A stretch of 64,000 nucleotides of DNA from Pigmentiphaga aceris (GCF_008119665.1 NZ_CP043046.1:5642001-5706000), one strand, 5' to 3'; counted from the first letter of the stretch, positions 53,088 to 62,901 are shown. A program made the numbers and translations. The notes: generated by a model not told the origin, from the letters alone.

Positions 53088-53999
53088 ATGCCTGAGCCTC
53101 TTGAAACAGAGCCGCTACACTCGACTGCACTTTCACCGCCCAACGCGTTCCCAATGGACTTCCTGACCCAAGAAATCCGCCCCATCACCGCCCAGCAGGA
53201 ACGCCTCACGGCCAAGCACCTGCTGCCGGCGCTGAAGGAAATCGAACAATTGCTGCTGCGCATGCGGCGCGAGATCGACGCCGAGCTGCAACCGCGCTTC
53301 CCCATGCATCAGGGCAAGGCTTACCCCTACGGACGTTGTCTGGAAATCTCGCAGCTGTTCATGGACAAGCTGCGTGCCGCGCTGAACACCAATATCCCCA
53401 CCCGAGGTTTGCGCGCGCTGCGCGATTTCGTGCGGGCAGGCGGCCGTATCGATTGGGTGTGGGGTGCACTGCGCGAACAGTTCTTCCAGAATGCGTTTCA
53501 AGTGGGCGGGCTGTATGTCGATGTCTCCAACGACACAGTCACGGTGACCAAGCCGCCGGTCGAGATACTGCCGTTCAAACAGGCGGATTTTCTGGCGATC
53601 CAGGGGATCGAGCACTTCATCAAGGTGGCGCGCATTTACTGGAACGTGGAGGTCTACATCAACGACGTAGTGCCTTCACTGGCACCGATACTGCCGATGA
53701 TTGCGGTGCCGCAGCAGGGGCTGCCGGCGCTTGCGTCCGCCACCGATTACATGATCGATTACTTCCGGCGTGATCGGTTTGTGCAGGCCGAAACCTATTT
53801 GCGCGAAGGTCCTTCCTTGCCACCCGAGCATCGGGCAGCCATGCTGGTCGGCGTCCCTGACGAACTGCGCGCAAGCGATGCGACACAAGGGCGTGAAGCG
53901 GCAATTGCTGCCGTCATCGCCGCCCGTGACACCAGTGTCGATCTCGACCCGCAATGGCGGGCCGCACGCCTTCAGGATTACTTGCGTGTGCCGCACTGA
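53088..53999 (+). CDS. Unrecognised 303-aa protein in the DUF4214 island
   Basis: Divergent from the 701-aa surface gene and convergent with the degraded paralogue; ATG 53154 (MDFLTQEIRP) may be the true start. Predicted mostly alpha-helical (KHLLPALKEIEQLLLRMRRE; RGLRALRDFVRAGGRI) with a central beta patch (VGGLYVDVSNDTVTVTKPPV). No signal peptide, membrane helix or known motif. Its position between surface-protein genes hints at a role in their export or modification, but this is speculation. Confidence 0.6.
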   Translation: MPEPLETEPLHSTALSPPNAFPMDFLTQEIRPITAQQERLTAKHLLPALKEIEQLLLRMRREIDAELQPRFPMHQGKAYPYGRCLEISQLFMDKLRAALNTNIPTRGLRALRDFVRAGGRIDWVWGALREQFFQNAFQVGGLYVDVSNDTVTVTKPPVEILPFKQADFLAIQGIEHFIKVARIYWNVEVYINDVVPSLAPILPMIAVPQQGLPALASATDYMIDYFRRDRFVQAETYLREGPSLPPEHRAAMLVGVPDELRASDATQGREAAIAAVIAARDTSVDLDPQWRAARLQDYLRVPH

Positions 54000-54008
54000 C
54001 AATGCGCG

Positions 54009-55823
54009 TCAGGCGTAGACCACATCCCCCGCCACCAGCGCATTGACCCCGTTCAATTTCACGACCAAGTCCGTCGTCGCATTGAACACGCCGTCGCCGT
54101 TGGCATCGACCACCAGGTACGTATCTCCGAGCACGCGGGCAACTACCGCGCCGCGTGCCACGCCGTTATCCAGATAGAAGTCCGCCAGTGCCTCATCGGC
54201 CAGCAACAGTTCAGGCGTTACATAGCTCTTGATCACAAAGGACTGAAGCGCCGCGTCTAGCGCCAGTGCCTTCAAGTCGATCTTGTCGACGCCCACCGCG
54301 AAGTTGCTGATGGCATCCTGCGTGCTCGCAGCGGTGCCTGCCGCGTTGACGAAATCTTGCCTGGAATCGGCAGCGCGTTGGTAGGCCACGGTGTCTGCAC
54401 CGCCACCTTGATACAGCGTGATCAGGTCGCCCCCCGCACCGCCAATGATCCGCCCGCCTGCCTGGCCACCCAGGATCGTGTCGGACGCCGCGCCACCGGT
54501 GACATCCAATACCTGAGTCGCGGCGGCACCCTGTACGTCCAAGCTGGCGGCAAGAGCACTGGCGTCGACCGTCAGAGCCTGCGCAACGGCCTGCAACTGC
54601 AGGCTTAACGCCTGGGTGCCATCGATCACGAGTGTGGACAAGGTGGTGTTGGTGCCAGCGTCGTCCACAAACGTATTGACACCCGTACCGCCTGCTGTGC
54701 CCACCGAGTGCAGGTTGATGGTTTCAACGCCCGGCGCGATCAGTGTCACCTGGACACCGTCGGTCAATGCGCCGTTGCTGGCGACGGCATTGCCAAGCGT
54801 GACGTTCAGTGAATCGCTGGTGCCAGCCGTATTAGCCAGGTTCAAGGTGGCATTGCCGTGATTGCCGAGGAATGCAATGGATGCGCCGTCGGCAAGTTGG
54901 TCCAGGGTCACGCTGCTGGTGCCGGGGACAGCGGCGGCGGCGGCGATTTGATATGACTGAATGCCGGACAGCAGGCTCGTGTCGAAGGTCTGTGCGTCGC
55001 CTGCATTATTCGAGGCCAGCCGCAGAATGTCGAAGTTGGTGAAACGCGGACCGGTTGCCCCTTGGGTGCCTTGCGTCAAGGAGGTGTACGCACTCGTTGC
55101 ACCGCTGCCCTCGACCACCAGGTCAGGCTTGTTGCCGGGCGTGACGGCAGTGAAGAATATGGAGAAATCAGATGCGCTCACTTGGTAGCCCGCGTCGAGC
55201 ACACCGGACACCACGGCGTTTCCTACGGTAGTACCTGTCTGGAACGCGCTTGCTATGTCCTCGGCCGATGCAAAATCGGCTCCGCCAGTGACCGTCAGGC
55301 CCGCAATGCTAAGCGTCCGTCCGGGGATGAGCATGGAATTCATCGTCACTGAAAGACGCTCGTGCCCAAAATCCGCCGTGTTCACATTGCGAATATTGAT
55401 GATCTCGACGTTCTGCACCTGCGCAGTCGGAAAGGGGGTTCAAGGTAGTGGATGCATCCACATACTCGAAGGTGTCGATGCCCGCCCCGCCGTCGATGCT
55501 GTCCAGCGTACTCAAGGTCAGGTGGGTGGCGGTGAACCTGTCGTCGCCCGACGTGCCGACCAAGGTATCGGTGTCTGTTGTGGCCGCCAGATTCAGCGGC
55601 AGCACCGCTGGGGCGGCGGGGGCCGCAGGCGTGGAAGCAGTGCCGTTGGCAATTGAACGTGCTGCATCAACCGAGGCGCTGGCACTGTTCACCCCCGCAA
55701 GCACCTGCTTGTCCAATTCCACATTCGTGCCACCCAATTCGATCGCGTAGTACACACCCGCCGCGAGAGTGCGGTGTACAGGTTGGTGATCGCCAACTGT
55801 TGCGCGGAGGCGATGATGGCCAT
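54009..55823 (-). pseudogene. Degraded DUF4214/RTX-like paralogue (internal deletion plus frameshift)
   Basis: Reads MAIIASAQQLAITNLYTAL from ATG 55823, the start of a DUF4214 domain, then near 55766 jumps frame and fold to VYYAIELGGTNVELDK, which aligns with the end of the DUF4214 region of the 701-aa paralogue, so about 130 residues are missing. A second shift lies at the G run 55434-55438: removing one base restores TLNPFPTAQVQNVEIINI into the long downstream frame. The rest (about 470 residues) keeps RTX-like GGAGGDLITLYQGGGADTV and the C-terminal GDTYLVVDANGDGVFN. A sequencing error could explain the second shift but not the deletion. Confidence 0.8.
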
Positions 55824-56200
55824 GTCGTCTGATCCGGTAGAGGTTTGCAGAAGGTCTGAAAAAATAACGACAGAGACATCGCCATTGACCGTATATCGGC
55901 TGAAATTAACTGTGGAAAACCTCACTGTCTGCCGTTATCGCCGTCATCACCCCGGCACCAAAACACGTCGGCCGCGCAAGCAGACAAACACCTGGCATCT
56001 GAGCAGCGAAGCGGTTTCCAGGCAGCATCGCCGTCATCTCGGCGGCACTCATATTGGCCAAGAAAAATGCGTGAACGCATGCCATTCATGAACAACGTTG
56101 AGCGACTGTAAACACCCTGCCCTGTACACCACGCTGCCACGCTTGAGCCACCTATATTCCGGTGACCAGCACGACAGACCTTCCAGGGTGAGCAGCGCTT
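55824..56200. other. Intergenic region, no gene recognised
   Basis: 377 bases between the pseudogene 5' end and the 415-aa gene. Contains two copies of ATCGCCGTCATC (55937-55948 and 56027-56038) and a small inverted repeat ATGCG-TGAA-CGCAT at 56067-56080. The part next to the pseudogene (55855-55920) is AT-rich, as expected for its former promoter. No coding signal. Confidence 0.4.
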
Positions 56201-57448
56201 ATGTTCCGACACATGGGGCCGGTCACCGGCAACGATATCCGCGCAGAACGCGCGTGGGTCAGGCGCAGCCTGGACATCTACGGCGCAGATGAAATCGACC
56301 TGTGGCGCATCTTGCGCAAGGACGTGGAGCGCAAGCACATTGCCATGCTGTTCCCGCAGTTGATCGCGCTGCAACACGAACACCCCGAGTTCTGGCTGCA
56401 TTGCGCTTGCGACACCTACCTGGATGCAAGCCTGTATGACAGCAGCACCGAGCTTGGTCTGCAGATCCGCCTGATCCGCCAGCTTGCCCGGCATTGGGAA
56501 ACGCACAAGACCGCCGGACGCGAGACAGCTGCCGCGCACTACCAGGGAGTGACGGCACTGCAAATGTTCTCGGTGCTGGGCGGTGCCCTGACCCCACGCA
56601 TGCTGCCTGCACGCGACCCGGCTGGGGTGCATGTACTGGCCGTGCCATCGGCTTTTTCCAGCATGCAGCAACTGTGGTTGAGCGCGTGTGCATCCTGTCT
56701 GGAAGACCCCGACGCCTCGTTGTGGGCAGCCCGCCCGGTGCTGCTCGATGACACCGTGGCACGGCTGGTCGAACACCCTTGCCTGCGCGGGCTGGTATTG
56801 CAATTCCTGTGCGCCGACCAGGACAAGCGCAAACGCCACGCCCCCGAATATGCCCATGCGGTCAGCAACAAAATGCCCTACTTTGCGCAAGCTGCCTGGC
56901 ACGGCCGCACCGAGCGCTCATTCTGGTCACGCGATGCGAGCCACGTACTGACTGAATTCGGCATTGCGCAAGCCTTGGGACACCGATTGACGGCGTCAGC
57001 GAGACGGCAAAGCGGCAGCGATGGCGAAGGTGCCACGGATGATATGGGCTTCGATATTTTCTGTGCCAGTGCGTTTCATTGTGTGGGTACGCTTCCAAGG
57101 ATTCCGATGTCACGAGAACTGGAACCCCTGTTCGGTGCAAAGCTGTTCAGCGGCTTCCTGCAAGCCACGCTGGCGCTGTCGCGGGCAGCGGTACTGACAG
57201 GATCAGTGAGCGAGGCGCAATGGGACGGTTGGTGCAAGCAGGTCGAGCAGCGCAACAAGCTGCTTGGTCGCCGGTGTTATGCGTATGCGAAGGAAACGTA
57301 CGCCCGCACCGCCAGCGATCGGCGACTGGCGTTCATGGGTGGATTAGGGGCAGTGGTTGCGCTGGAACATGTGATGAGCCGCGTGGTGCTGGCGATCGAG
57401 CAGTGTGTGAAGGAAGCACCGTTGGGGCCGTGGTTCAGGGTGCGGTAA
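56201..57448 (+). CDS. Unrecognised 415-aa protein in the DUF4214 island
   Basis: ATG 56201; ATG 56213 is also possible. Alpha-helical, Cys-, Trp- and His-containing (FWLHCACDTYLDASLYDSST; LTEFGIAQALGHRLTASARR; CVGTLPRIPMSRELEPLFGA). No signal peptide, membrane span or catalytic motif that I can name. It is flanked on both sides by minus-strand surface-protein genes; the 619-aa protein gene converges on it with a 20-base gap. Function unknown. Confidence 0.6.
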   Translation: MFRHMGPVTGNDIRAERAWVRRSLDIYGADEIDLWRILRKDVERKHIAMLFPQLIALQHEHPEFWLHCACDTYLDASLYDSSTELGLQIRLIRQLARHWETHKTAGRETAAAHYQGVTALQMFSVLGGALTPRMLPARDPAGVHVLAVPSAFSSMQQLWLSACASCLEDPDASLWAARPVLLDDTVARLVEHPCLRGLVLQFLCADQDKRKRHAPEYAHAVSNKMPYFAQAAWHGRTERSFWSRDASHVLTEFGIAQALGHRLTASARRQSGSDGEGATDDMGFDIFCASAFHCVGTLPRIPMSRELEPLFGAKLFSGFLQATLALSRAAVLTGSVSEAQWDGWCKQVEQRNKLLGRRCYAYAKETYARTASDRRLAFMGGLGAVVALEHVMSRVVLAIEQCVKEAPLGPWFRVR

Positions 57449-57468
57449 CACAGGCGTGTCAGCAGCCT

Positions 57469-59328
57469 CTACACCTGATACTGCACACCCGTCGCGATGA
57501 TCGTCTCGACTTGTGCCACGTTCTCGATCGATTCCGAGAACTCGGTCAAAATCCTCGCGCGACTGACGCCGTTATCCAAACCGTTCACCCAGAAATCGCT
57601 TCCTGCCTGATCGAGCTCGCGATGCAGGACGTGCTTGTAGAGCAGCGATACGAAGTGCTCGTTGCTGCTGTTTGCGCCGTACATGCCTTCGAATTCCGGG
57701 CTGCCGATGAATGACGATGCAATGTTGATCAGCGACACACCGTTGTCCATGGCTGCGAGCCAAAAGCCCGTGCCTTCCTTGTCTGCCGTCCGGTCGAAGG
57801 CCGCCGTATAGAGCCGGAAGACCTTGGCCGCCGATTCGTCGAAAGCAATGCCATTGGTTTCATCAAACACGATTCGATCGATGCCGCGCGCGGTCACGTC
57901 CACGGTCTGGCCCTTGACCGTAAAGCCGTCGGCAATCTTCGTGATGGCGTAGGAAGCACTGGTGCCTGCCAGCTTCAGCGTGTCCCTGCCGCCATTTCCA
58001 ACAAAGACGTGGTTGCCACGATGCGTGGCGATGAAGGTATCGTTGCCTGCGGACCCGACGAGTTCACCGCCGCCGAAACCCGCCTTGTAGATGTGCTGGT
58101 TGACCAGGTTGTTCGTCCAGACGTCGATGCCGGTGTAGTCCTGAGAACGCGTGATGAGGTCGTACATGCCGGAATTGTCGACATCTGCCACGTCGCCACT
58201 TCGCGGGCCACCGGGAAGTTCGATCTTGTCGTTGAAACGCCCGGAAGCATCGCCCAGCCAAACCGATACTGGTGTGTTCCCAGACGTGAACGCGACAATG
58301 TCCTGATAGCCGTCGTGGTTGAAATCGACCACGCTGACGTGCTTGTACCAGCCGCCGGATTCCGACACAGCGGTGCTCTGCGGCAGCCGAAGCTGGGTTT
58401 CGTCACGGAACCTGCCATTTCCGTCGTTGACGAGTAATTGCAGATACGCCTTCTGATAATAGTTGGCACCTTCGTCGCTATTCGTGATCGACATCACCAG
58501 ATCGGGAAGATCATCCCCGTTCAAGTCGATAGCGTCGATCGAGACGACAGTTTCCTTCTGAACCCCGCTGCCGGGCAGATTGATGGGCAATGAGCCGGTG
58601 AAGTTGCCCTTGCCATCGTTCAGCAGCACCTGGGATGTCGTAAAACCGCCAGATGAGTACCAACCGCCGAGAACCATGTCCGCAAAGCCGTCATTGTTGA
58701 CGTCGATGAACTCGGACATCGTAAACGTCTGTGCAACGGTCTGGGCAGGGTCCCAAGGTGCCAGATAGGTCAAGCGAGGCATGATCGACGTGCCTGCGGT
58801 GGTGAACTGGCCTTTGCCATTGTTCAACCACAGTTCGTTACCCCCGAACATCAACGCGTTGACAAGGATATCCAGCTTGCCGGTGCCGGTCGTGTCGCCT
58901 GCGGACGCGCCATGGCTGAACAGGATTTTCTGAGGAAGCGCGCTGGTTGCGTTGACCAGCTTGCCGCTGGCCGCATCAGACAGGAAAAGCTTGTTTTGTG
59001 CACCTGCGTACGGTTCGACGTCGGTGCCGGACTCGATCAGAAATACGTCGTCGATTCCGTCTCCGTTGAAGTCGCCGACTACCGTCCGAGCCACATAATT
59101 CGTCGTGGTATCGCCTTGAAGCAGCGTGTTCGATACGTCAGTGAATCCGCCACGGCCATCGCCGATGAATGCCTGAAGATTGGAGGCGGGCGCGCTGGGG
59201 TTCTCGATGTCGATGCGGCCAATCAGAAAGTCTGCCTTCCCATCACCGTTGAAATCACCGACGCTGATGCTGTCGACATATCCGCGTGCGATTGACGGAA
59301 TGAAATTCGAGCGAATGAATTGATTCAA
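57469..59328 (-). CDS. VCBS/FG-GAP repeat protein with C-terminal DUF4214
   Basis: 619 residues. Seven or so FG-GAP/VCBS calcium-binding repeats in the first ~420 residues: DFNGDGKAD, DFNGDGIDD, DTTGTGKLD, DVNNDGFAD, DLNGDDLPD, DFNHDGYQD, DVDNSGMYD. These predict a beta-propeller like integrin heads. Then an RTX-like bit (GNDTFIATHRGNHVFVGNGG) and a DUF4214 repeat (VFRLYTAAFDRTADKEGTGF; SLLYKHVLHRELDQAGSDFW). No signal peptide. Here the DUF4214 is C-terminal, the reverse of its neighbours. Likely secreted adhesion-type protein. Confidence 0.82.
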   Translation of the reverse strand: MNQFIRSNFIPSIARGYVDSISVGDFNGDGKADFLIGRIDIENPSAPASNLQAFIGDGRGGFTDVSNTLLQGDTTTNYVARTVVGDFNGDGIDDVFLIESGTDVEPYAGAQNKLFLSDAASGKLVNATSALPQKILFSHGASAGDTTGTGKLDILVNALMFGGNELWLNNGKGQFTTAGTSIMPRLTYLAPWDPAQTVAQTFTMSEFIDVNNDGFADMVLGGWYSSGGFTTSQVLLNDGKGNFTGSLPINLPGSGVQKETVVSIDAIDLNGDDLPDLVMSITNSDEGANYYQKAYLQLLVNDGNGRFRDETQLRLPQSTAVSESGGWYKHVSVVDFNHDGYQDIVAFTSGNTPVSVWLGDASGRFNDKIELPGGPRSGDVADVDNSGMYDLITRSQDYTGIDVWTNNLVNQHIYKAGFGGGELVGSAGNDTFIATHRGNHVFVGNGGRDTLKLAGTSASYAITKIADGFTVKGQTVDVTARGIDRIVFDETNGIAFDESAAKVFRLYTAAFDRTADKEGTGFWLAAMDNGVSLINIASSFIGSPEFEGMYGANSSNEHFVSLLYKHVLHRELDQAGSDFWVNGLDNGVSRARILTEFSESIENVAQVETIIATGVQYQV

Positions 59329-59499
59329 CCCCGTGCCCCAAGAATAATATTAGAAATTAATTTCCCGTCATTGTATTAAGAAAGGCGATCAGAGCACATT
59401 AACCAGAGGAGTACGCTGCGCGAAGCAGTGATATCCGCGTTCGGTTGCTGCTACCTGGGCGCGACGGGGTCTGCTCCTTCATTGGTGCTTATCATGAAC

Positions 59500-59525
59500 A
59501 AAGCCTCCGTTTTACGGGAGGCTTT
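59500..59525 (-). terminator. Distal terminator hairpin downstream of the 859-aa gene
   Basis: AAAGCCTCC and GGGAGGCTTT arms with a T-containing 3' arm on either strand; second of two tandem stems after the 859-aa gene. Good intrinsic terminator on the minus strand. Confidence 0.75.
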
Positions 59526-59538
59526 GTCAGTAATCTGG

Positions 59539-59562
59539 ACCGGCCTCTGTAAAGAGGCCGGT
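59539..59562 (-). terminator. Proximal terminator-like hairpin downstream of the 859-aa gene
   Basis: Perfect 10-bp arms ACCGGCCTCT / AGAGGCCGGT around GTAA, 34 bases after the 859-aa gene's stop. It lacks its own T run but is backed by the next stem. Confidence 0.6.
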
Positions 59563-59595
59563 TCCGCTTGCGTTCAGCAGTTCTTTCCGTATCGA

Positions 59596-62175
59596 TCAGG
59601 CCATCTGCGGGGGCAAGACGATGTTGGACGGAAGTGCAAGGTTATTCGTCAGTGTGCCTTGCGCCACGTTGACAAACACATTGCTCAGATTGATCAGACC
59701 GATCAGTTCGACCACCACGTCGCCCGCATCGAACGTGCCGTCGCTGTTGATGTCTGCCGCGACATAGGTGTTGCCATCCAGCTGGAAGGTGGCAAATTCC
59801 TGTGCGGCCGTGCCCTGTGCAGCCGCAGTCGCGATGGCAGCAATGGCAGCGCTGCTGATGGTCTGACCATTGCTGGTAGTGTAAGAGAACAAGGTGGTGC
59901 CCGTGCTGCCCAGAATATTGCCGACGTTGATCTGGTCGCCCTGCCCGAAGTTCGTGATGCTGACCAGATTGGCGTCGATGCTTTCGTCGGCGCTATCAGC
60001 CAGTTGCAAGCTCGATTTCAACAGGAAGATATCTGCGCCGCTCCCGCCGGATACGAAGGCCCGCTGCGCGATGCTCAGATAGTTGGCAGCCGTGGCGCTG
60101 CCAGTTACCGTCAGGCCGACCTCGGCGTCTGCCACCAAGTTGCTGGTATCCAGAACCAGCGAGCCGGTAAGACCCGAGGCATCGATCAAAGAGGTAGCCG
60201 TCGTCTCGGTGGTAAACGACACCTTGATCGGGAAGCTGCCTGCAATGTTGAGCGTCTGCAGTGCAGCATCGGCAATGGCGATCTCGGTGGTGTTGCCCGT
60301 GGTGCTTCCCGAGTTCAGATTCAGGGTCTCGACACCTTCCACGGAAACCGTACCGGCGTTCAGCGCAACCGACGATGGCGTGGTGGGATTGAAGACGATG
60401 CTGTAGCCGTCGTTCTCACCGCTTACGTCCCTGAACACCAGGGTCGTTACCCCACCTGCGGTCGTCCCGGTCACGTTCAAGGCTTGCGTCAAGTCCACAT
60501 GGATTGCCGTGACACCGCCTGCCGAGTCACCACCGCCCAGCCCCAAGGAGCCGATTTCGCTGTTGACCACCCAGTCTAGGTCAACCGTCTTGGCGTTGCC
60601 CACCTGGTCACCTGCCACGCTGACGCGCTCGAAATTCACGAAAGCAGCTGCGTTGGTCGCGGTCATTGCATAGGCCGACACCGAATCGAAGCCGTCGCCA
60701 CCATCCACCGTGACCCCGCTTCCGAAGATGGCACCGCTACCACCAACGTAGTCATTGCCAGCGCCAAGGTCGATGACCGAACCGGCAATGAACGTCGTGT
60801 TGGTGGTCAGACGAATGTCATCGTGGCCGGAGCCACCCAACACGGTGGTGATCTGGCCAACCTGTCCAGACACACGCCCCACCACGCCACCCGTGTTGCC
60901 GGTCGCATCCAGCGAGTTGATATTTGCATTCAGGAACGCGCTGTTCAAGCCCAGATCGACACGACCTGCACCGGTGACGATCACCGCCAGATCGTGGCTG
61001 GCACCACCGGTCAACGGGGCAGAACCTACAGCAAACGAACTCAGTGCATTGATGGTCAAGGTGGTGACCTGGTCGGAAAGCGCCAGACCAGAGAGTTTGT
61101 TCGCCGCGAAACCGTTGGACGTGAGCGTGACCGACGACAGCGATTCACCGGTTATCGACACTTTGCCAGCCGTGACACCGCGCGACACGGTGACAGCACC
61201 GCTGGTCACGCCCTCGGCATAGGCGAACGATGTATGGCCATTGGCAATGTTATTGCCGCCGAAGTTCTTGCTGTCCACCAGACCGGTTTGTCCAGCGGCC
61301 AACCCGGTGAAGAAGACATCTGCCGTCGACCCGACAATGAAGTTCTGCGCGCCGACAAACCGGGCGGTATTTACGCTGATGACTTCTACACCCAAGCTGG
61401 TGTAGATACCGATACGCTCGACATTCTGAACGTTGGCCGGTGTGCCGGTCACGTCCTGGTCGGTCGTCAGCCACAGGGTGTCGGAGGCGGTGCCACCCAC
61501 CACCGACGCACCGGGTGCCGACAATTGGGCATACGTGCGGGTGAACGTCAACGGCTGGTCGGGCGTCGTCGCCCCACCACCCGTCGTGGGCGTCTGGCCA
61601 ATCGGCGTGCCGTTGCTTTGCGCGGTATCGGCGGCCGTCTTCTGTTCGGTCACCGAGGTCGGATCAGCGGTGATCTTGGTCAGCGAGAAGTTGCCTGCCG
61701 GTGCATCAGGCCCGGTCAGGTCGGTCTTCGTGGCGACGTATACACTGTATTCAACCTTGTTGGCGAACAACGCACGATCCAGCGCAGCTTGAGAATCGGC
61801 AGGCAAGTCGTCGGGCAGCGGGGCAGTGATCAGATCGGTGATCTTGCTGACCAGAAGCGTGCGGGCCGCAGTCGACTCCACACCACCCGCGGCCTCCAGC
61901 ACAGCCAACCAGAACGCCAGCCCATCGGCATCCGCTGCACGGCCAAACGTCGACTCATAGAAGGCTTCAACAAATGCTGTGGCAGATTGCGTAGCCGGAT
62001 AACGCGCCTCACCCTCGGGTGCCAGCAGGAAACTTTGGCTGATGCTCTCGAGGCTTGCTCCATCCGCCAATGCCGTTGCCCAAAACGTCAATCCGGCAGA
62101 GTCAGGTGTGCGACCGAAATAACCGACGTAGAGCCGGGTGATGCTTGCAATGTCGAGATCGGTAGGCTGGGCCAT
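59596..62175 (-). CDS. DUF4214-domain surface/secreted protein (859 aa)
   Basis: ATG 62175, GGAG upstream. N-terminal DUF4214 pair (ITRLYVGYFGRTPDSAGLTF; AFYESTFGRAADADGLAFWL), then a long Ala/Gly/Thr/Val-rich beta region with RTX-like GGSGHDDIRL and DLGAGNDYVGGSGAIFGSGV. The C-terminal part (NTYVAADINSDGTFDAGDVV) resembles a dockerin-like or calcium-binding turn before the terminal leader. No N-terminal signal, suggesting type I secretion. Paralogue of the 701-aa protein and the degraded gene. A CRP-like palindrome lies about 190 bases upstream. Confidence 0.82.
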   Translation of the reverse strand: MAQPTDLDIASITRLYVGYFGRTPDSAGLTFWATALADGASLESISQSFLLAPEGEARYPATQSATAFVEAFYESTFGRAADADGLAFWLAVLEAAGGVESTAARTLLVSKITDLITAPLPDDLPADSQAALDRALFANKVEYSVYVATKTDLTGPDAPAGNFSLTKITADPTSVTEQKTAADTAQSNGTPIGQTPTTGGGATTPDQPLTFTRTYAQLSAPGASVVGGTASDTLWLTTDQDVTGTPANVQNVERIGIYTSLGVEVISVNTARFVGAQNFIVGSTADVFFTGLAAGQTGLVDSKNFGGNNIANGHTSFAYAEGVTSGAVTVSRGVTAGKVSITGESLSSVTLTSNGFAANKLSGLALSDQVTTLTINALSSFAVGSAPLTGGASHDLAVIVTGAGRVDLGLNSAFLNANINSLDATGNTGGVVGRVSGQVGQITTVLGGSGHDDIRLTTNTTFIAGSVIDLGAGNDYVGGSGAIFGSGVTVDGGDGFDSVSAYAMTATNAAAFVNFERVSVAGDQVGNAKTVDLDWVVNSEIGSLGLGGGDSAGGVTAIHVDLTQALNVTGTTAGGVTTLVFRDVSGENDGYSIVFNPTTPSSVALNAGTVSVEGVETLNLNSGSTTGNTTEIAIADAALQTLNIAGSFPIKVSFTTETTATSLIDASGLTGSLVLDTSNLVADAEVGLTVTGSATAANYLSIAQRAFVSGGSGADIFLLKSSLQLADSADESIDANLVSITNFGQGDQINVGNILGSTGTTLFSYTTSNGQTISSAAIAAIATAAAQGTAAQEFATFQLDGNTYVAADINSDGTFDAGDVVVELIGLINLSNVFVNVAQGTLTNNLALPSNIVLPPQMA

Positions 62176-62228
62176 CGATGAACTCCGGAGGGCTAAGTGA
62201 AAAGGGCCATCACGCCTTAAAATCGATG

Positions 62229-62248
62229 GCATTTCCCGAAGGAAATGC
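62229..62248. promoter_or_regulatory. Inverted repeat upstream of the 859-aa gene
   Basis: GCATTTCC-CGAA-GGAAATGC, perfect 8-bp arms with a tight 4-base loop, 54-73 bases before the ATG. It could be a regulator site in the leader or a small hairpin in the 5' UTR. Confidence 0.5.
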
Positions 62249-62358
62249 ATGCCGTTTCAACCGCAGTGAATGGATGTGCTCGTTTTACGGATGAGCCTTT
62301 CCAGCCACATCCCTCAAATAAGGTATGGCTCCACTTTTCTCCGGTATTTCGCATTGGC

Positions 62359-62378
62359 GGTGTGATGGCCATCACACC
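62359..62378. promoter_or_regulatory. Perfect 20-bp palindrome matching the CRP-type consensus
   Basis: The centre reads TGTGATGGCCATCACA, the textbook CRP half-sites TGTGA and TCACA with a 6-bp spacer, extended to GG/CC on both ends. It lies 184 bases upstream of the 859-aa gene start and at the very 3' edge of the remnant frame. A CRP/FNR-family regulator of the surface genes is plausible. Confidence 0.55.
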
Positions 62379-62399
62379 AAGATGCAAGTCACCTTGCTG

Positions 62400-62670
62400 C
62401 AAGATGAAGTGGCCTGTGTGCTACCGCATTTGCTTAGGCGAGCATTCAGGCGAAAATCAAGCACATCAAAATCAGCGTCTCGACTGTTTTCCAGTGGCCC
62501 CATATGGATTGGGTCGACGCCCTTGCCCGCGCAGATTACATCGGCATTTACACCTGAGATAAGCTCGGTATCGTGTGACCAGCCCCGCAAGTCCACGACA
62601 TTGCTGCTAGCGGTCCCTTGGACCACCATGCTCGCGTTGACATCAAGTACGCAATAACCACTGCCCCCCA
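62400..62670 (-). pseudogene. Short remnant of a DUF4214/RTX-like paralogue
   Basis: The minus-strand frame 62372-62764 reads MVVQGTASSNVVDLRGWSHD then TELISGVNADVICAGKG. This matches the 701-aa protein around LNVTGTASADTIALRDFAHS and RIDAGDGNDQFVG. The flanks are unlike the family, with Cys-rich ends, so only a piece of the beta region survives. No start signal is convincing. Approximate limits given. Best read as a relic of a fifth or sixth paralogue. Confidence 0.55.
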
Positions 62671-62901
62671 TAATTTCCAGTCGTATTTTTAGATATAACT
62701 TCGCCAGCAGCCTTAATAAGCACGGGGCTCCAATTCCCTTCTGGCAGGGCGACAAAAGCGCCAATCAAAAAGCAGCCCATATCACTCAGAGATACTGACT
62801 GCCTTTTGAAGCGGCACCGCCTTCAGCGCGGATCGATGGGATTTACGTTGCCCCAATACCCCTCGGACTGCGGATGCACCTGCGGGTCACGTTCGCACAA
62901 A

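Noticed and set aside
55434..55438. Programmed frameshifting at the G5 run
   Set aside because: No slippery heptamer with a following stem was seen, and the same gene already has a large deletion, so decay or sequencing error is simpler.
60823..62181. Long plus-strand frame across the 859-aa surface gene
   Set aside because: Same reason: antisense artefact of repetitive GC-rich coding sequence.
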